Origin: Trichomonas vaginalis G3
Lineage: Eukaryota > Parabasalia > Trichomonadida > Trichomonadidae
NCBI RefSeq assembly: GCF_026262505.1
Contig: NC_067204.1
Coordinates: 22,909,300-22,973,299 of the forward strand
Length of the DNA stretch: 64,000 bases
Direction: 5' to 3'
Shown here: piece after piece, positions 20,797-32,100 of the stretch
How the letters are laid out: every line of letters begins with the position of its first letter
How positions within the stretch are numbered: position 1 is the stretch's first letter
The notes under the pieces: generated by a model
Databases searched by the model: none
The model's input: only the letters and a program-made list of their open reading frames with translations
What the model was told of the DNA's origin: nothing
Position numbers and translations under genes: made by a program

Positions 20797-21715
20797 ACAT
20801 CATACTGGGATTTATTCCTTATTCATCTAGTTATTATAAGATTTACAACCCCATGAAAATTTAAAATTTTGTCAAAAATAGTGAATGTACCTTTTTTCTA
20901 ACACAACTATCAATAAATTGTAATATCATTATACTATATATTAATATGAATTTTTATAGAAAAGCTTTATTTTTTTCTCAATTTTTAATTTCATTTCAGT
21001 CTCTAAACTTTCTTACTATGTAAAAACGTATTATTATAGTAATAAAATAAAATACATGTTTATTCGATCTCGTATTTCAAAAAAATAAAATTACTTATAT
21101 AAAAAGATTCTCTTTAGTCAACTTTCTTTTTGAATCTCTAATAAGTTTTTACTGTTGCTTCTATATATTAAGTATTGATTCTTGTAGTAAAGAAAATCCG
21201 GAACGTTTATTTATTAGAATACTCGAACTTTGACTTACATATTACTAATTGTAATTATTTTCAAGAGCTATTTCTATTACTCCTACTTGTTCGGCTTAAA
21301 ATCTGCTATATTGTTAAGATAAACTAAGTCTAAATTTTGAACCATTTTTTGAAGTTTAAAGTGTAATACATATCGATTTTTTATCCGAATTTAAGAATTG
21401 CTTCAAAGTTTTAGCGTGAAATCGTGCATTTTTTCTAATGAAATTGTTATTATAAGATAAGCAATCTGAGTTTTTTTGAATAATATGTCACTACACATGA
21501 TAGAGCGTTACGTGCTGAAAAGTTACGCTTCGTTCTGAAAGTGGTAATGAAGTTTTATTAGAATTCATCAAAAAAACGTATGAAAATAATCGTATGTCAA
21601 AATGTGAGCACTTCTCAAAATTTGCTCACATTTTGACTATTTTTGTGAGATCTTCCTCACAATTTTTTGACAAACGTACAAAAAAAAAAGTGAAATGTGA
21701 GCCAATTTATATCTC
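20797..21715 (-). repeat. MULE right terminal inverted repeat
   Basis: Inverted counterpart of 17,014-17,931, ending TTTATATCTC directly before the duplicated ATCATTCC. The main visible differences are a few length changes in A-runs and the sequence around 21,690-21,710. Confidence 0.85.
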
Positions 21716-21967
21716 ATCATTCCTATTCATATTTAAAATTAATTTAAAAAAAATCATAATTTCATATCAATTAAGACATCACCACCTTAGTTTATAAAAA
21801 TGTACGTTATTTACACCCTGAGTCTTCATCTAGAGATATTCTTTTTAGATTTTGAAACAGTGAAAAGATAGAGTATGATCGTTTATTCATAAAAATATCA
21901 ATTCTATCATAGAGAAAAAGTATACATTTAAGTTTTATTAATGCTGTAAACTAAGGTAGTGAGCTAT

Positions 21968-22466
21968 TAATGCTGTCCTTACGCCCATCTGACTTTAATT
22001 CAAATTTTTGGAGAAACAGGAAGAATGGGAAGATTAGCTAAAATCGAAACCAAAACAAAGAGAAAGGAGAAAGAAGGCCGTTGAAGAAAAGGAAAAGAGA
22101 AAAAGCAGAAATTTTCCAATACAGTGAAAATCATTATGACATTACGTTTCTAGTGAATTTATGTTTCCTAGTGAGTTCTTTAATTTCACAAGCTCACGTC
22201 CTGAGCAGGTAAGTTCTCAGAGTGCTAAAATATGTGAAGCACCGATTGCCGAAATCTAATTTATTCAATTTCATTAAGAATTGAAAGATTATAACACACT
22301 CTTGTCTAACAGCCTTGTCTTATGACCGGTTTTTATATTTGGATTCTTTAATCACACCTAGTACATTTTTGAAAACAATTTTTATGGGTCCAGGTTACAA
22401 AAATGTACATTTTTAAACTATTAAAAAATTGAAAGTAAAAATGAAAATTATCATCTTTATCTTGAA
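21968..22466 (+). repeat. Dispersed repeat, copy 2, with a MITE-like end
   Basis: Bases 22,001-22,417 repeat 13,421-13,837. The 33 bases in front (TAATGCTGTCCTTACGCCC, then ATCTGACTTTAATTCAAATT) match the reverse complement of the right end of the 127-bp MITE at 57,474-57,600. This copy therefore appears to begin with a terminal sequence of that element family, which copy 1 lacks. No matching inverted end is seen on the right side. Confidence 0.7.
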
Positions 22467-22581
22467 TCGATTTTTTGAAGTTTATTCAAAAATTTTTATA
22501 AAAACATATTAAAAATATGATATGGATTTAGGATCGATGATTAGATATGGTAAGGATATCAATTTGGAAGAAAAGTGAGAA

Positions 22582-23890
22582 TAGGGATGCGACGGTTTTA
22601 CGCCATGACCGTTTAAAAATAGAATAATACGCCATTTTTGGGGCCGAATGGCGGGTACGAAGTAGCCGCCGTTCGGCCGAATAACAAAACAATACAAAAT
22701 TATCGCCGTCCTTTTTTTTCTTTCTTTCTTTCTCTTTTTTTTTTCCCCCCCCCTCTCTCTCTTTCTTTTCTCTTTCCTCTTTTTACTCCTCTTTCTCTTT
22801 TCATCATTAAACGTAGAAAGATATATTAATATTATTTTAAAATTAAAAAAAAATAAAGAAAGTATAATAAGTAATTATTTAGTTATCGATATATATATGT
22901 AAAGTGATAATCTGAGGATAATCTGAGGAGGAGTCTGAGGATTAGACCGAGGAGTAGTTTGAGGAGTTTGAGGATAATCTGAGGAGGAGTCTGAGGATTA
23001 GACCGAGGAGTAGTTTGAGGAGTAGTCTGAGGAGTTTGAGGATAATCTGAGGAGGAGTCTGAGGATTAGACTGAGGAGGAGTTTGAGGAGTAGTCTGAGG
23101 ATAATCTGAGGAGTTTGAGGATAATCTGAGCATAATCTGAGGAGGAGTCTGAGGATAATCTGAGGAGTAGTCTGAGGACTAGTCTCAGGACTAGTCTGAT
23201 GAGGAGGACTCTAAGGAGTAGTCTGAAGAGTAGTCTCAGGAGGAAGATCTGACGAGGAGTCTTATGAGGAAGATCTGAGGAGTAGTCTGATGAGGAGGGG
23301 TCTAAGGAGTAGTCTGAGGATGATGAGTAATCTGATAAGGAGTAGTCTGAGGATGATCTGAGGATAACCTGATGACTAGTCTAGGAGTGGTCAAATAAAA
23401 ATGTAAAATATTTTCAAAGAAAAAATTCTATGAATTTTATATTTTAATTCTTAGCATTATACTGAATAAAATAAACATAAATATCAAAATTTGAAATTGA
23501 ACACGCCAAAAAATTGATAATCCGCATTCAATATTTTGTAAGTGGCGTACTTTTTGAATACTCGCCATACGCCTTGGAGTTCTCAATTTTGAATTCGCCT
23601 TTATTTGGGCGACCTCAGAAAAATACGCCATTAAGAAAATATTGTATGAGATTTTAAATTTGAACACGCTCTCCCTTAAGGAATTAAATTTATTAAGATA
23701 TATTTATATATAATAAACGATTACTTAAAAAAAGTATTTCATCGCTTATGTAAGTTTCAAAAAAATCACGAAAATAAAAAAATCAAGATTAAAATTTTAT
23801 TTTTAATTTTTGAATTTCTCAAATGGCGAAATTTTTTGGGCGAACAAAAAAAATGCACACCCGGTCAAATGGCGTGTTTAACGCATCCCT
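22582..23890. mobile_element. hAT-like non-autonomous transposon, 1.3 kb
   Basis: The ends are TAGGGATGCGACGGTTTTACGCCA and its imperfect inverse TGGCGTGTTTAACGCATCCCT. The element is flanked by an exact 8-bp duplication AGTGAGAA at 22,574-22,581 and 23,891-23,898. An 8-bp target duplication with TAGGGATG-type ends is the hAT hallmark. There is no transposase frame. The interior holds a subterminal hairpin (22,642-22,678, GGCCGAATGGCGG pairing with CCGCCGTTCGGCC), a pyrimidine tract (22,711-22,800), a minisatellite (22,907-23,395) and scattered GGCGT/ACGCC words toward both ends, which may be transposase-binding motifs. Confidence 0.8.
22907..23395 (+). repeat. GA-rich minisatellite
   Basis: About 490 bases of tandem variants of AATCTGAGGAG, AGTCTGAGGAT and AGTTTGAGGAG, in units of 9-15 bases combining into higher-order blocks. 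For example, the 54-base stretch from GATAATCTGAGGAGGAGTCT recurs at 22,915 and 22,972. The apparent minus-strand peptides rich in Pro, Gln and Leu are products of the repeat, not genes. Confidence 0.9.
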
Positions 23891-23898
23891 AGTGAGAA

Positions 23899-26800
23899 AA
23901 TTCCTAAAATGCTAAAAATGAATTTTCCAAACGGACTTTTTTATCTCATTTTTTTGATTTTGAAAAAAATTTGGAGAGAAGAACTCTTCGTTTTTGAATT
24001 TTGTCACGATGGTTTTAAAGTATATTAGACACATGTATTGATATTACTATTTTTGTATATTTTGAGAGAAAATCCCTAAAAAGTGAGAAAATCTGAGACG
24101 GTTTGAGAAAATATATAAACTATTGAAAATTTGAATTAAACTTCTAATTTGGAAAAAAGAAATTTGGAAAGAAGAAAATTCAAAAATCGAGATTTAGACT
24201 CAGTATCAAATGGAGAACAAAATGTTTCTTCATATGAAGGAAAAAATTTTCTTGAGAAGAAATAGAGTTTTTAAAATTTTATTGTATGTAATGAAATAAA
24301 CAAATATTAAAATTATTTTTTGATAACAAGAAAATTCCCAACAGAAAATATTTGAGACAAAGAAAAAAAGAAAATTGAAAAATATTACTCTCCTTTACAT
24401 TTCATGAGATTTTCAATTTATTTTCATAAAATTGACAATTTTATACGTTTAGATGAAAATAAGTGATTTTGCTTGAAATAAAAATTATTGTTTGTTTACA
24501 GCTATCAAATAGATTTTTGCTATTTTGATTAAAATTTGTTAATCAAATTAATAATTTTTTTTCTAAATATCTTAAATATCTGGGTCACTCACTGATACGA
24601 TGAATTAAACGATAAAAATAATACAAACTCAACTAAGTTTCCTGTCTTTCAACCAAAAAATATTATGCAATTTAAATTAAATTGTTTATTCAAAGATAAA
24701 ACAAAGATAAAGTAATTATAATTATCATATACTTTATGAATAACTCTCTAATTGGATAAGATTTTCGTACAAATATTTTTATTAATATCGATAAGAATAT
24801 GTTTACCTACTATCACCATATGTCGATAAACGAGAGTAGAGTGATTTTTATCATCGAAACTTTTTAAAAGCTGTAAGCAGGAAGTAATAATCTTGTTTTT
24901 TCTGAGTTAGTTGTAGAACTATTGATGCCCGAGTTATCATTGTGATGCAGAAGGATATCAATGTACTGACTGAAGGATATGAATTGAATTGAATTTTATT
25001 GAATTTCAATTTGATCAAAATTTGTTGAAATGATATGAATGTGTCAACTTCTGTATCATTCTCCTTCATTCCTTCCTTATTCTTTCGAGAACGAAGCTAG
25101 CTCAGCTTTCGCTGAGCGAATTGACACTTTTCATGCCCTAAACGTACATACTCTCAAATTTATCGAAAAATTAATACCACCTAAACTAGTATATTCTTAT
25201 TTTAAATATGATATTATCCTTATATTCCACACTAAAATTCATTTAAATCAACTTTTAAAAAAAGTTCGAATCCTGCGCGTCTCACTTTTTAAATTTTCTA
25301 AATGGAAAATTATATTCTCCTAAAGTGAAAACAATTTTCCAAATTGACTTCCTTAGATATGGTCTTTGTCATATTAATTTTGGAAAAGGTAGAACAGCAA
25401 AAAATACGTTATTTCGCAATTTTTTTAAAAAAATCTTATGGTACTTATTTTCATTTGAATAGCCTCTCAGATGAATATAATTCTAAAGATTTAAGGTGGA
25501 ATATTGAACGAGTCCTAGAATAATTATATTATTTGTTTTATTTGAAAATTAGCTATGATTTAGTTCTTCATATATTCAATTAAAAATTACTATCATTGTT
25601 TTCAAGGAATTTTGATTCCATTCATCATTTGGCTCGCTTTTATCATTATCTAACCTTCGAAAGTAGTATGTTAAAATTTAATATATCACATCTAATACTT
25701 TTCACCTATAAAATTGCCCACAGATATAACAGGATTCTTTGCTTACTAATATACTTTAACATATTTTGAAATGAAGCCCAATTTATCGGGCCGTTTTCGA
25801 GAAAAAGTCATTTTTGTAATCAGAAATGGCAGGTTTCCTACTTGTGCATTCATAAATTGCAAAATGATAGAGAACACATAGGTGTTATACTATTTTAAGC
25901 TTATTCACTATATTTACATAGCTTGTTGACAAGATATTGACAAATTTTCTATGATCTACACTCCTGAACAGGAAACAAACAAAACTTCACAGCAGATTTG
26001 CTAAATCTACTATTTTTAAATGATAACACACAAATACATGATAAGATCTCGGTTATTTAACAAATTTTTTCTATTTATCTATCATCGTTTACTAATATGC
26101 TACATTTTTTGTTTTCCTATGAATAAAAATAACTTTAGCTTAACTTCTTTTAAAGTAATATCATTTCGATACCTCGATATTTTACATTAAACATTATTCA
26201 TTAAAATAATTCAAGAATTTTAATATACATTGTAATTCGATAGTTTAGTGATCATTAATATACTCTATATTTCCTTTTAAATTTTTGAAACAAATATAAT
26301 TGAAAATTTGCTCTTGGTTTTGATACCAGAATGCAAATATTCTCATTTAAATCAATTATAAAACATCTTTATAATTCCAAAATTTTTCCATTTTTCATTT
26401 TTTGATGTTAAAATTGCATTTTTGTTCTCGATTTTTATTTTTTCGATTTTTTTTTGGAAATTCCTTTATGAATTTGAGCAGAAAAAAATGTATTGACATA
26501 ATCCATTAGATGATATTACTCGGTTTTTATAATTTGGAGATCATACATATATATTTTTGGTTCAATTCCAATTCGTATCTTATCAATATAACTATTTGTA
26601 ATAGAATATTGTGTTAAAATACGCTCTTTATATTGAATACTTCAATTTTGTTCAACAGTATTACTAGAATAATCAAAAATCAACTCAATCAAATTTCCAA
26701 AGTTACGAATTATGATATTTTTTACAGTTGTGAAGAAACACACAACTACAAAAACTATAACTTACGTGTGTTGTACCAAAATATTCATGTTATCTAATGA

Positions 26801-27087
26801 CAATAAAAGAATATATACTAAATTTTCTGAAAAATATATAATGTTCAAAATTTAAACCGTGAACACATTTCACATCTCAAAAGAATATATTTAGTGAGCA
26901 AGATATTGAATATAATTTTTAATAATAATATCTCAAAATCGGCCAGATAACTTTCATGCGATACTTCGCACATCAAATATCCATCCCCTATATAGTAAGT
27001 ATCCATAGCCAAAATCAAAAATTATTGGTAAAAATTTTGCTGGTCTACCTTTATTTTGGACTTTGCCAGTTAACTTTATTAAATTAA
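23899..27087. other. 3.2-kb AT-rich stretch, no gene seen
   Basis: No frame has protein-like composition over more than about 95 codons. A perfect 7-bp hairpin (GCTCAGC, TTTC, GCTGAGC) lies at 25,100-25,117. No terminal repeats, tRNA or rRNA are recognisable. The last ~100 bases should contain the promoter of the ankyrin gene at 27,088. Confidence 0.5.
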
Positions 27088-28578
27088 ATGTTGAATAAAG
27101 AACTAATGGAGTCAAATGAGGACTTCATAGAAACAATGAAAAAAATATATCGCCTTAACACTTCTGATGCCAAAGAAATTGAAAGCCTTTATCAAGATGT
27201 AAAGAACAAATTAATCGAAACAAAGATTGTTGCTGTAAACAAAGTTTTGAAAATACTTGATCATTCTGCTATTTTTAGAAATCGTTACTTGCGATCATGT
27301 CTAGCAATTATGAAAAGGGTATTAGAGGATTATCATCCAAAACCAAGTCGAGCTATCAGGCCCATTTTTCAGTACCTTTTATTGGAAGAGAATGGAATTG
27401 TTTATGATGAAGAACATCTCAAACAATTAGAAATATATGAATCAAGAAATTTTTCTTCGTCTGTCCACAATTATGACACAATAAATAGGGCTATAATGAA
27501 TGATGATTACAAATCATTGGTATTTTTCCTTGAAAAAGAAGGTTTTGATCAGGATGCCATATTAATTAGCGAATTTTATCCATATGCACTTCTATCTTTG
27601 CTCGATTTATGCTGTTATCATGGTTCTGTTGAGTGCTTTAAGTTGCTATTGACAAAAGTAGAACCAAAAATCACTCAAAATTGTCTTGATTTTGCATTTT
27701 CGAGCGGGAATCCCGAAATTTTAAATGAATGTTTGAAATATCGGAAGCCAAGTCACAACTGCATGAGATATGCAATATTTTCGCACAACATTGACTTTGT
27801 CATGTATCTTTTCCAACAACATCAAATACCAATTGATTTATTGGCATGTGTAATATATAACAATCTTGAAGCGTTTTTGGCTTATTATGATTTGACAAAA
27901 GACATTGATGAATGTTTTATATATTCAGCTTGTTTAAATCTTCCCTCATTATGGGAGTATTTCCTTTCAAATGGTGCAAATATTAATGCAAGGAGTAAAC
28001 AAGGCAAGACAACTGCATTACATTATGCAGCAATGTATAATTGCTATCAAGCAGCAGAATTTCTTATATCACATGGTATATATATCGATGCAAAACAAGA
28101 TACTGGCATGAATGCTCTTCATAAAGCAGCAAACTTTAATAGCATTGAAATAGCAGCTGTTCTTATCTCGCATGGAATTGATATAATAGGGAAAGATTTT
28201 CATGGAAAAACTGCGCTACATTATGCTTCAGAAGATGATAACAAAGAAATTGCAAATCTTCTTATTTCACATGGCGCAGATATCAACGCAAAAGAGAATT
28301 ATGGATTTAATCCTCTTCATATTGCAACATTGAAAAATCACCAAGATATTGTAAATCTTCTCGTTATTTCTGGAGCGGATACTAATTTGACTAATATCGA
28401 AAATAGAACTGCACTTCACATTGCAGCAGAAAATGGTTATTTAGAAATTGCAAACATGCTTCTTTTGCATAGTGCAAGCATTAATATAATAGATGAAAAT
28501 GGTTATACCGCTCTTGATATTGCAATAGAATTTAATAATGAGAAAATAGCAGAATTTCTTCTCAATCAAGTTCTATAA
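27088..28578 (+). CDS. Intact DUF3447-ankyrin protein, 496 aa
   Basis: The N-terminal ~210 residues are helical and shared with the other family members (DTINRAIMNDDYKSLVFFLE, LLDLCCYHGSVECFKLL). DUF3447 covers about residues 210-295 (ECLKYRKPSHNCMRYAIFSH). Six ankyrin repeats of 33 residues follow to the C-terminus (for example GKTALHYASEDDNKEIANLL). No signal or membrane segment is seen, so it is presumably cytosolic. The repeats have diverged from each other, unlike the near-identical units at 14,653 and 33,425, so this is the older, stable member. The ATG is preceded by TTTATTAAATTAA. Function is unknown; protein binding via ankyrin repeats is inferred from the fold. Confidence 0.9.
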   Translation: MLNKELMESNEDFIETMKKIYRLNTSDAKEIESLYQDVKNKLIETKIVAVNKVLKILDHSAIFRNRYLRSCLAIMKRVLEDYHPKPSRAIRPIFQYLLLEENGIVYDEEHLKQLEIYESRNFSSSVHNYDTINRAIMNDDYKSLVFFLEKEGFDQDAILISEFYPYALLSLLDLCCYHGSVECFKLLLTKVEPKITQNCLDFAFSSGNPEILNECLKYRKPSHNCMRYAIFSHNIDFVMYLFQQHQIPIDLLACVIYNNLEAFLAYYDLTKDIDECFIYSACLNLPSLWEYFLSNGANINARSKQGKTTALHYAAMYNCYQAAEFLISHGIYIDAKQDTGMNALHKAANFNSIEIAAVLISHGIDIIGKDFHGKTALHYASEDDNKEIANLLISHGADINAKENYGFNPLHIATLKNHQDIVNLLVISGADTNLTNIENRTALHIAAENGYLEIANMLLLHSASINIIDENGYTALDIAIEFNNEKIAEFLLNQVL

Positions 28579-29178
28579 TACAATATAAAATTTATAAAGA
28601 GTTCAAAATGGGGCATTATCATTTTCGTCTGGCATCTGAATTATTGAACTATAACTCTATTTCTATTAATTTAAGTGCAATCTACCCATACACAACTTTA
28701 TTCAATAGCTCCTTGTGCATGTTATTATTCTAGTTCTAATTTCAAATTGTTTCATTTTTTGTGAATTTCGAGTTAAAATTTTTTTTAGCGAAGTCAATAT
28801 CAATTTATTTATTTTCGCCATAATAGATGCATTGTAATTCAAGTTTGTATCATAGCAATGCAACCACATAAAATTAACTTTTTAGCATGACCCTGAAAAT
28901 AAAAAAAAATCTCATTTTCGTCTGACGAAAATGTTAATTTTGTCACATTTCCAGATTAAAATAATAATCCTTCGTTCAAAATTGAGTTTTGGTAATAATT
29001 AACTTTAAGAGGCTGATCTACAAAGCAGTTATGATTCAGATACTTAATAGTGTATACTGTAGCTATCCAATATAAAAATCTTCTGACTACATATTAAAAA
29101 AAAATACAAAATTAGGACAATATGGATAATCCATTTGACCCTTAAAATTCATAAACAATATATTTTATTCAATAAAAT
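28579..29178. other. Intergenic stretch between convergent genes
   Basis: About 600 bases between the ends of the ankyrin gene and the raptor gene. It contains only the palindrome at 28,913-28,933 and AT-rich DNA. No gene is seen. Confidence 0.5.
28913..28933. repeat. Perfect 21-base palindrome
   Basis: CATTTTCGTC, T, GACGAAAATG is a perfect 10+1+10 palindrome. It is bracketed by AAAATTAAC (near 28,870) and GTTAATTTT (near 28,933), which are also inverse to each other. Possible hairpin or 3'-end signal between the convergent genes; the role is not established. Confidence 0.6.
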
Positions 29179-32100
29179 TTATAAACTTACAAAAACAATA
29201 TTTGATTTTTCATGAACAAATAATAATCTTTCGGGAGTCAAAGAAATAAAGCTTGGAACAGGTGTCTTCGAAGAGAAGATACTTTCTGGAATAGCAGGTA
29301 CCTCCTTTTGGTCGAAGTTTTCCGAATTAACGCAAGTTATTCCTTTCGGATATCCGACAGCGACAATTCCATTTTCTCTGCAGCCTGCAAAGCCACGAGT
29401 CAATGCATTGTCTGTCGACCAAAGCATAACTGTTTTTTCGCCAGGAAATCTTGCATCAACGAAACTTACGCTCGATTCTGTATGACAAACAGCAAATGTT
29501 GGTATTTGCTCGTTGACAATATCGAAATCGAAGATGGGATATGGCAATTCATACTCATTTACGTATTTTTGGTTTGATGCTCTCAAATCAAATAGATATA
29601 AGTTATTTCCTGTTACAGCAACGATATCTGGATATCTAGGAATTGATTTAAATCCAGTTACATTACCTTTTTCGATTGGAATTTCGAATAATGATTTTGA
29701 TGACTGTAAATCATAGACATTTACAGATGCTGAGTCATTACTCCATGAAAACATCTTGCATGTAACAGGATCTACATCAAATCTATATCTGTGGCGCTGT
29801 ACATTAAGATCATTGGAAAATTTAAAACAATTGACCATTTGTAGGTCAAATATATTGGAAATGGAATATGAATAAAACTTCCCTTCATAGGATGATGAAA
29901 ATATCAACGGATAACCTCCGTTCTTGAAATAAGATATTGATGTCAGCGAAGAATTAACAGTTTTCACTGATTTCACTAATGTAGTATCCTTGATGTCTAC
30001 TTTAGAGATATATCCCCTCAAATCTCCGTAAATAAGATCGTTACCATTGACGGAAAGATTTGTGGAAATTTCGGCATTGAAATTCATGGTCGCTAAATAT
30101 TTCATTCTTTTCATTTCATTTACCCTTATTATCTTGGACGGAGTGAAAGAGTCTTTGTTGTATGTAACATTAGAAAGGATCTTCGAGAAAGGAGTAACTG
30201 AATCAGCCATTAATTGGTCAACTACACCTAATAAAGCTGTTTGATACTGATTTACGACATTTGAAAGCTTTGGGAAATCATCACTTGCATCAATTTTAGC
30301 ACGAATGGAATCTGCGAGTTCTTTGACCATAGGAGAAGGGTCATTTAAACAATTTGCGAAAAATCTACCGAGTTCTTCGAAAAATGGACTCTTTGGTTCG
30401 AGAAATTCTGTAATATGAATAGAAACAAACTTTGCAAATAGAATAAGTACTTCGTGTCGAATAATTGCCGATAATGAATTTCCCATTTCGAGACCTATCT
30501 GCATTGCTTGCTCTTCTATGGTTCCTTTATCATAATAGTCAGTAAAGTTGTAATGTTTGAGGCCTGGTTGTAAGGATGTGGCGATAAATGAGCTTAATGC
30601 TGAAACAATGCAGAGTTCTATCTCGATGTCGCCTTTTGAGTCGACTTTTTTGACTATTTCGAGGAGTTGCCCCTTGATGGAACTCTCAGATATTGATGTA
30701 GCAAGGCAATTAATTAAATGTAAACTCCAAGTTGGAAAATCTGGGATGTAACAGAATTTAATGATATCCTTTGACTTCATAGCTGTACGGCAGCATTGTT
30801 GGGATTCGTTTAAAACTAAAACTAACGTAATAAGTACTAATCTTTTTTGTACAAGCTCTCCGTTTTGTTGTAGCTTAGGAATTAATGAATATTCTATAGC
30901 TTTAGGTAGTTGCTGTGATACTGTGTTGCGGATATCTGGGCAATAAGCTAATATTTTTGTAATACAAAACAAAACAGAAGCCGAACACTTTCCTCTTTCA
31001 AGAACCGAGAACAATGTCGTGAAAATGAAAAAGTTCAGCGTCCATTCCATCGCCATGAAGTTGTTATTCAGAAATACGGCCAATGAGTCACATGCGGCCA
31101 AACAATATTCGTCGTCTCTTAGGAGGAGCTTGAGGAAACTAAGTTCGATTGGCGGATCAGGAGTGATGATCGGAGCTGTCATTACATAATTTACGGAACA
31201 TGAAACTCCGGACAAAAATTTCTTGAACCCTGTATCGGCAGGCTGACTCTTCCCTTGAATCATCGTTAAAACAGTGTCTAACCTTAAATCAAATGTAGCC
31301 CATTCAGGTTCTCTTGTCATATCTGGCAATTCTGGGTATGAAACTGGTTTAATTCCAAATGTCTCTAAAACCCTGCAAGCCAAAATGAAATTTGTGGTTA
31401 ATTTGGCTAATGCTGTATCAGAACGGAATAATTTGTAGAATAAATGATGTGGAAGTAGTCTAAATGCCATTGATTCGACAACTGTCTCTAAAACAAGCGT
31501 TAAAGTGTTAAAACATTCATCAACAAATTTCTTTTTTTCTTCATTTAGAGAATTAAAGAACAAAGGAGCGATTGGTTCTAAAGAACTATCTGTAAAACAG
31601 TAGTATGCGCGACTGTGATAGAGTAATGCTGCTCTTGCCGGTGTTAATATGCATGATGAAAATGAATCAACGGGAATATGTTTTGCAATTGGCATAGATT
31701 GATCAGCAGAGCATGAGAAAAACGCTATTATGTCTGGTTGATTAGGAAATGACTGTATATACGATTTTAAAATTGGAAGTAACGCTCCAGCGTTATTTTC
31801 TTCGACAACAATGGTAGATCCATCAGACAAATATGTTAGGAATTTTGTAAATAGTATTTGTGCTGTTCCATCTTTATATGTGAATGTTAAAAAATCTCGT
31901 TTTTCGTCATAAGAGGAATGGTTAATGTAATGATATAAAATTCGCGTGTCTTGTGATTTGTTGCGGCTATTAGTCATGTAGCTTGCAATTGTTTCCCAGC
32001 GTTGATCGACAAATGGTAAAATTGATGGAATTGAAAAATTTTTCATGTAACTTTGCTTAATAATCTGTGATAATACAGTTGTTGTCTCTTCTGCAAAAGA

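Larger units (their letters stand above)
17014..21715. mobile_element. Non-autonomous Mutator-like element (MULE), long TIRs
   Basis: A 4.7-kb element runs from GAGATATAAA to TTTATATCTC with inverted arms at 17,014-17,931 and 20,797-21,715 (about 918 bp each, very similar). The arms share distinctive blocks such as ACGAAGCGTAACTTTTCAGC and the inner end CAGTATGATGT. An exact 8-bp target duplication (ATCATTCC) flanks it. Very long TIRs, an end beginning GAGATA and an 8-11-bp target duplication are typical of Mutator-like elements, which are known in trichomonads; hAT (8-bp duplication) is less likely because of the TIR length and sequence. The 2.9-kb interior has no transposase-like frame. Some of the interior (19,034-19,225) is a two-copy direct repeat. 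The copy is therefore a deletion or replacement derivative mobilised in trans. Confidence 0.85.

Noticed and set aside
22942-23133. Minus-strand frame rich in Pro, Gln and Leu
   Set aside because: It is a direct product of the TCTGAGGAG minisatellite and changes character with each frame.
22907-23395. Possible CRISPR array
   Set aside because: The units are contiguous degenerate 9-15-mers without unique spacers, and the context is eukaryotic; it is a minisatellite.
25039-25323. Plus-strand 94-codon frame
   Set aside because: The first 40 residues look somewhat protein-like, but the rest is AT-driven and no family was recognised; a decayed fragment cannot be excluded.
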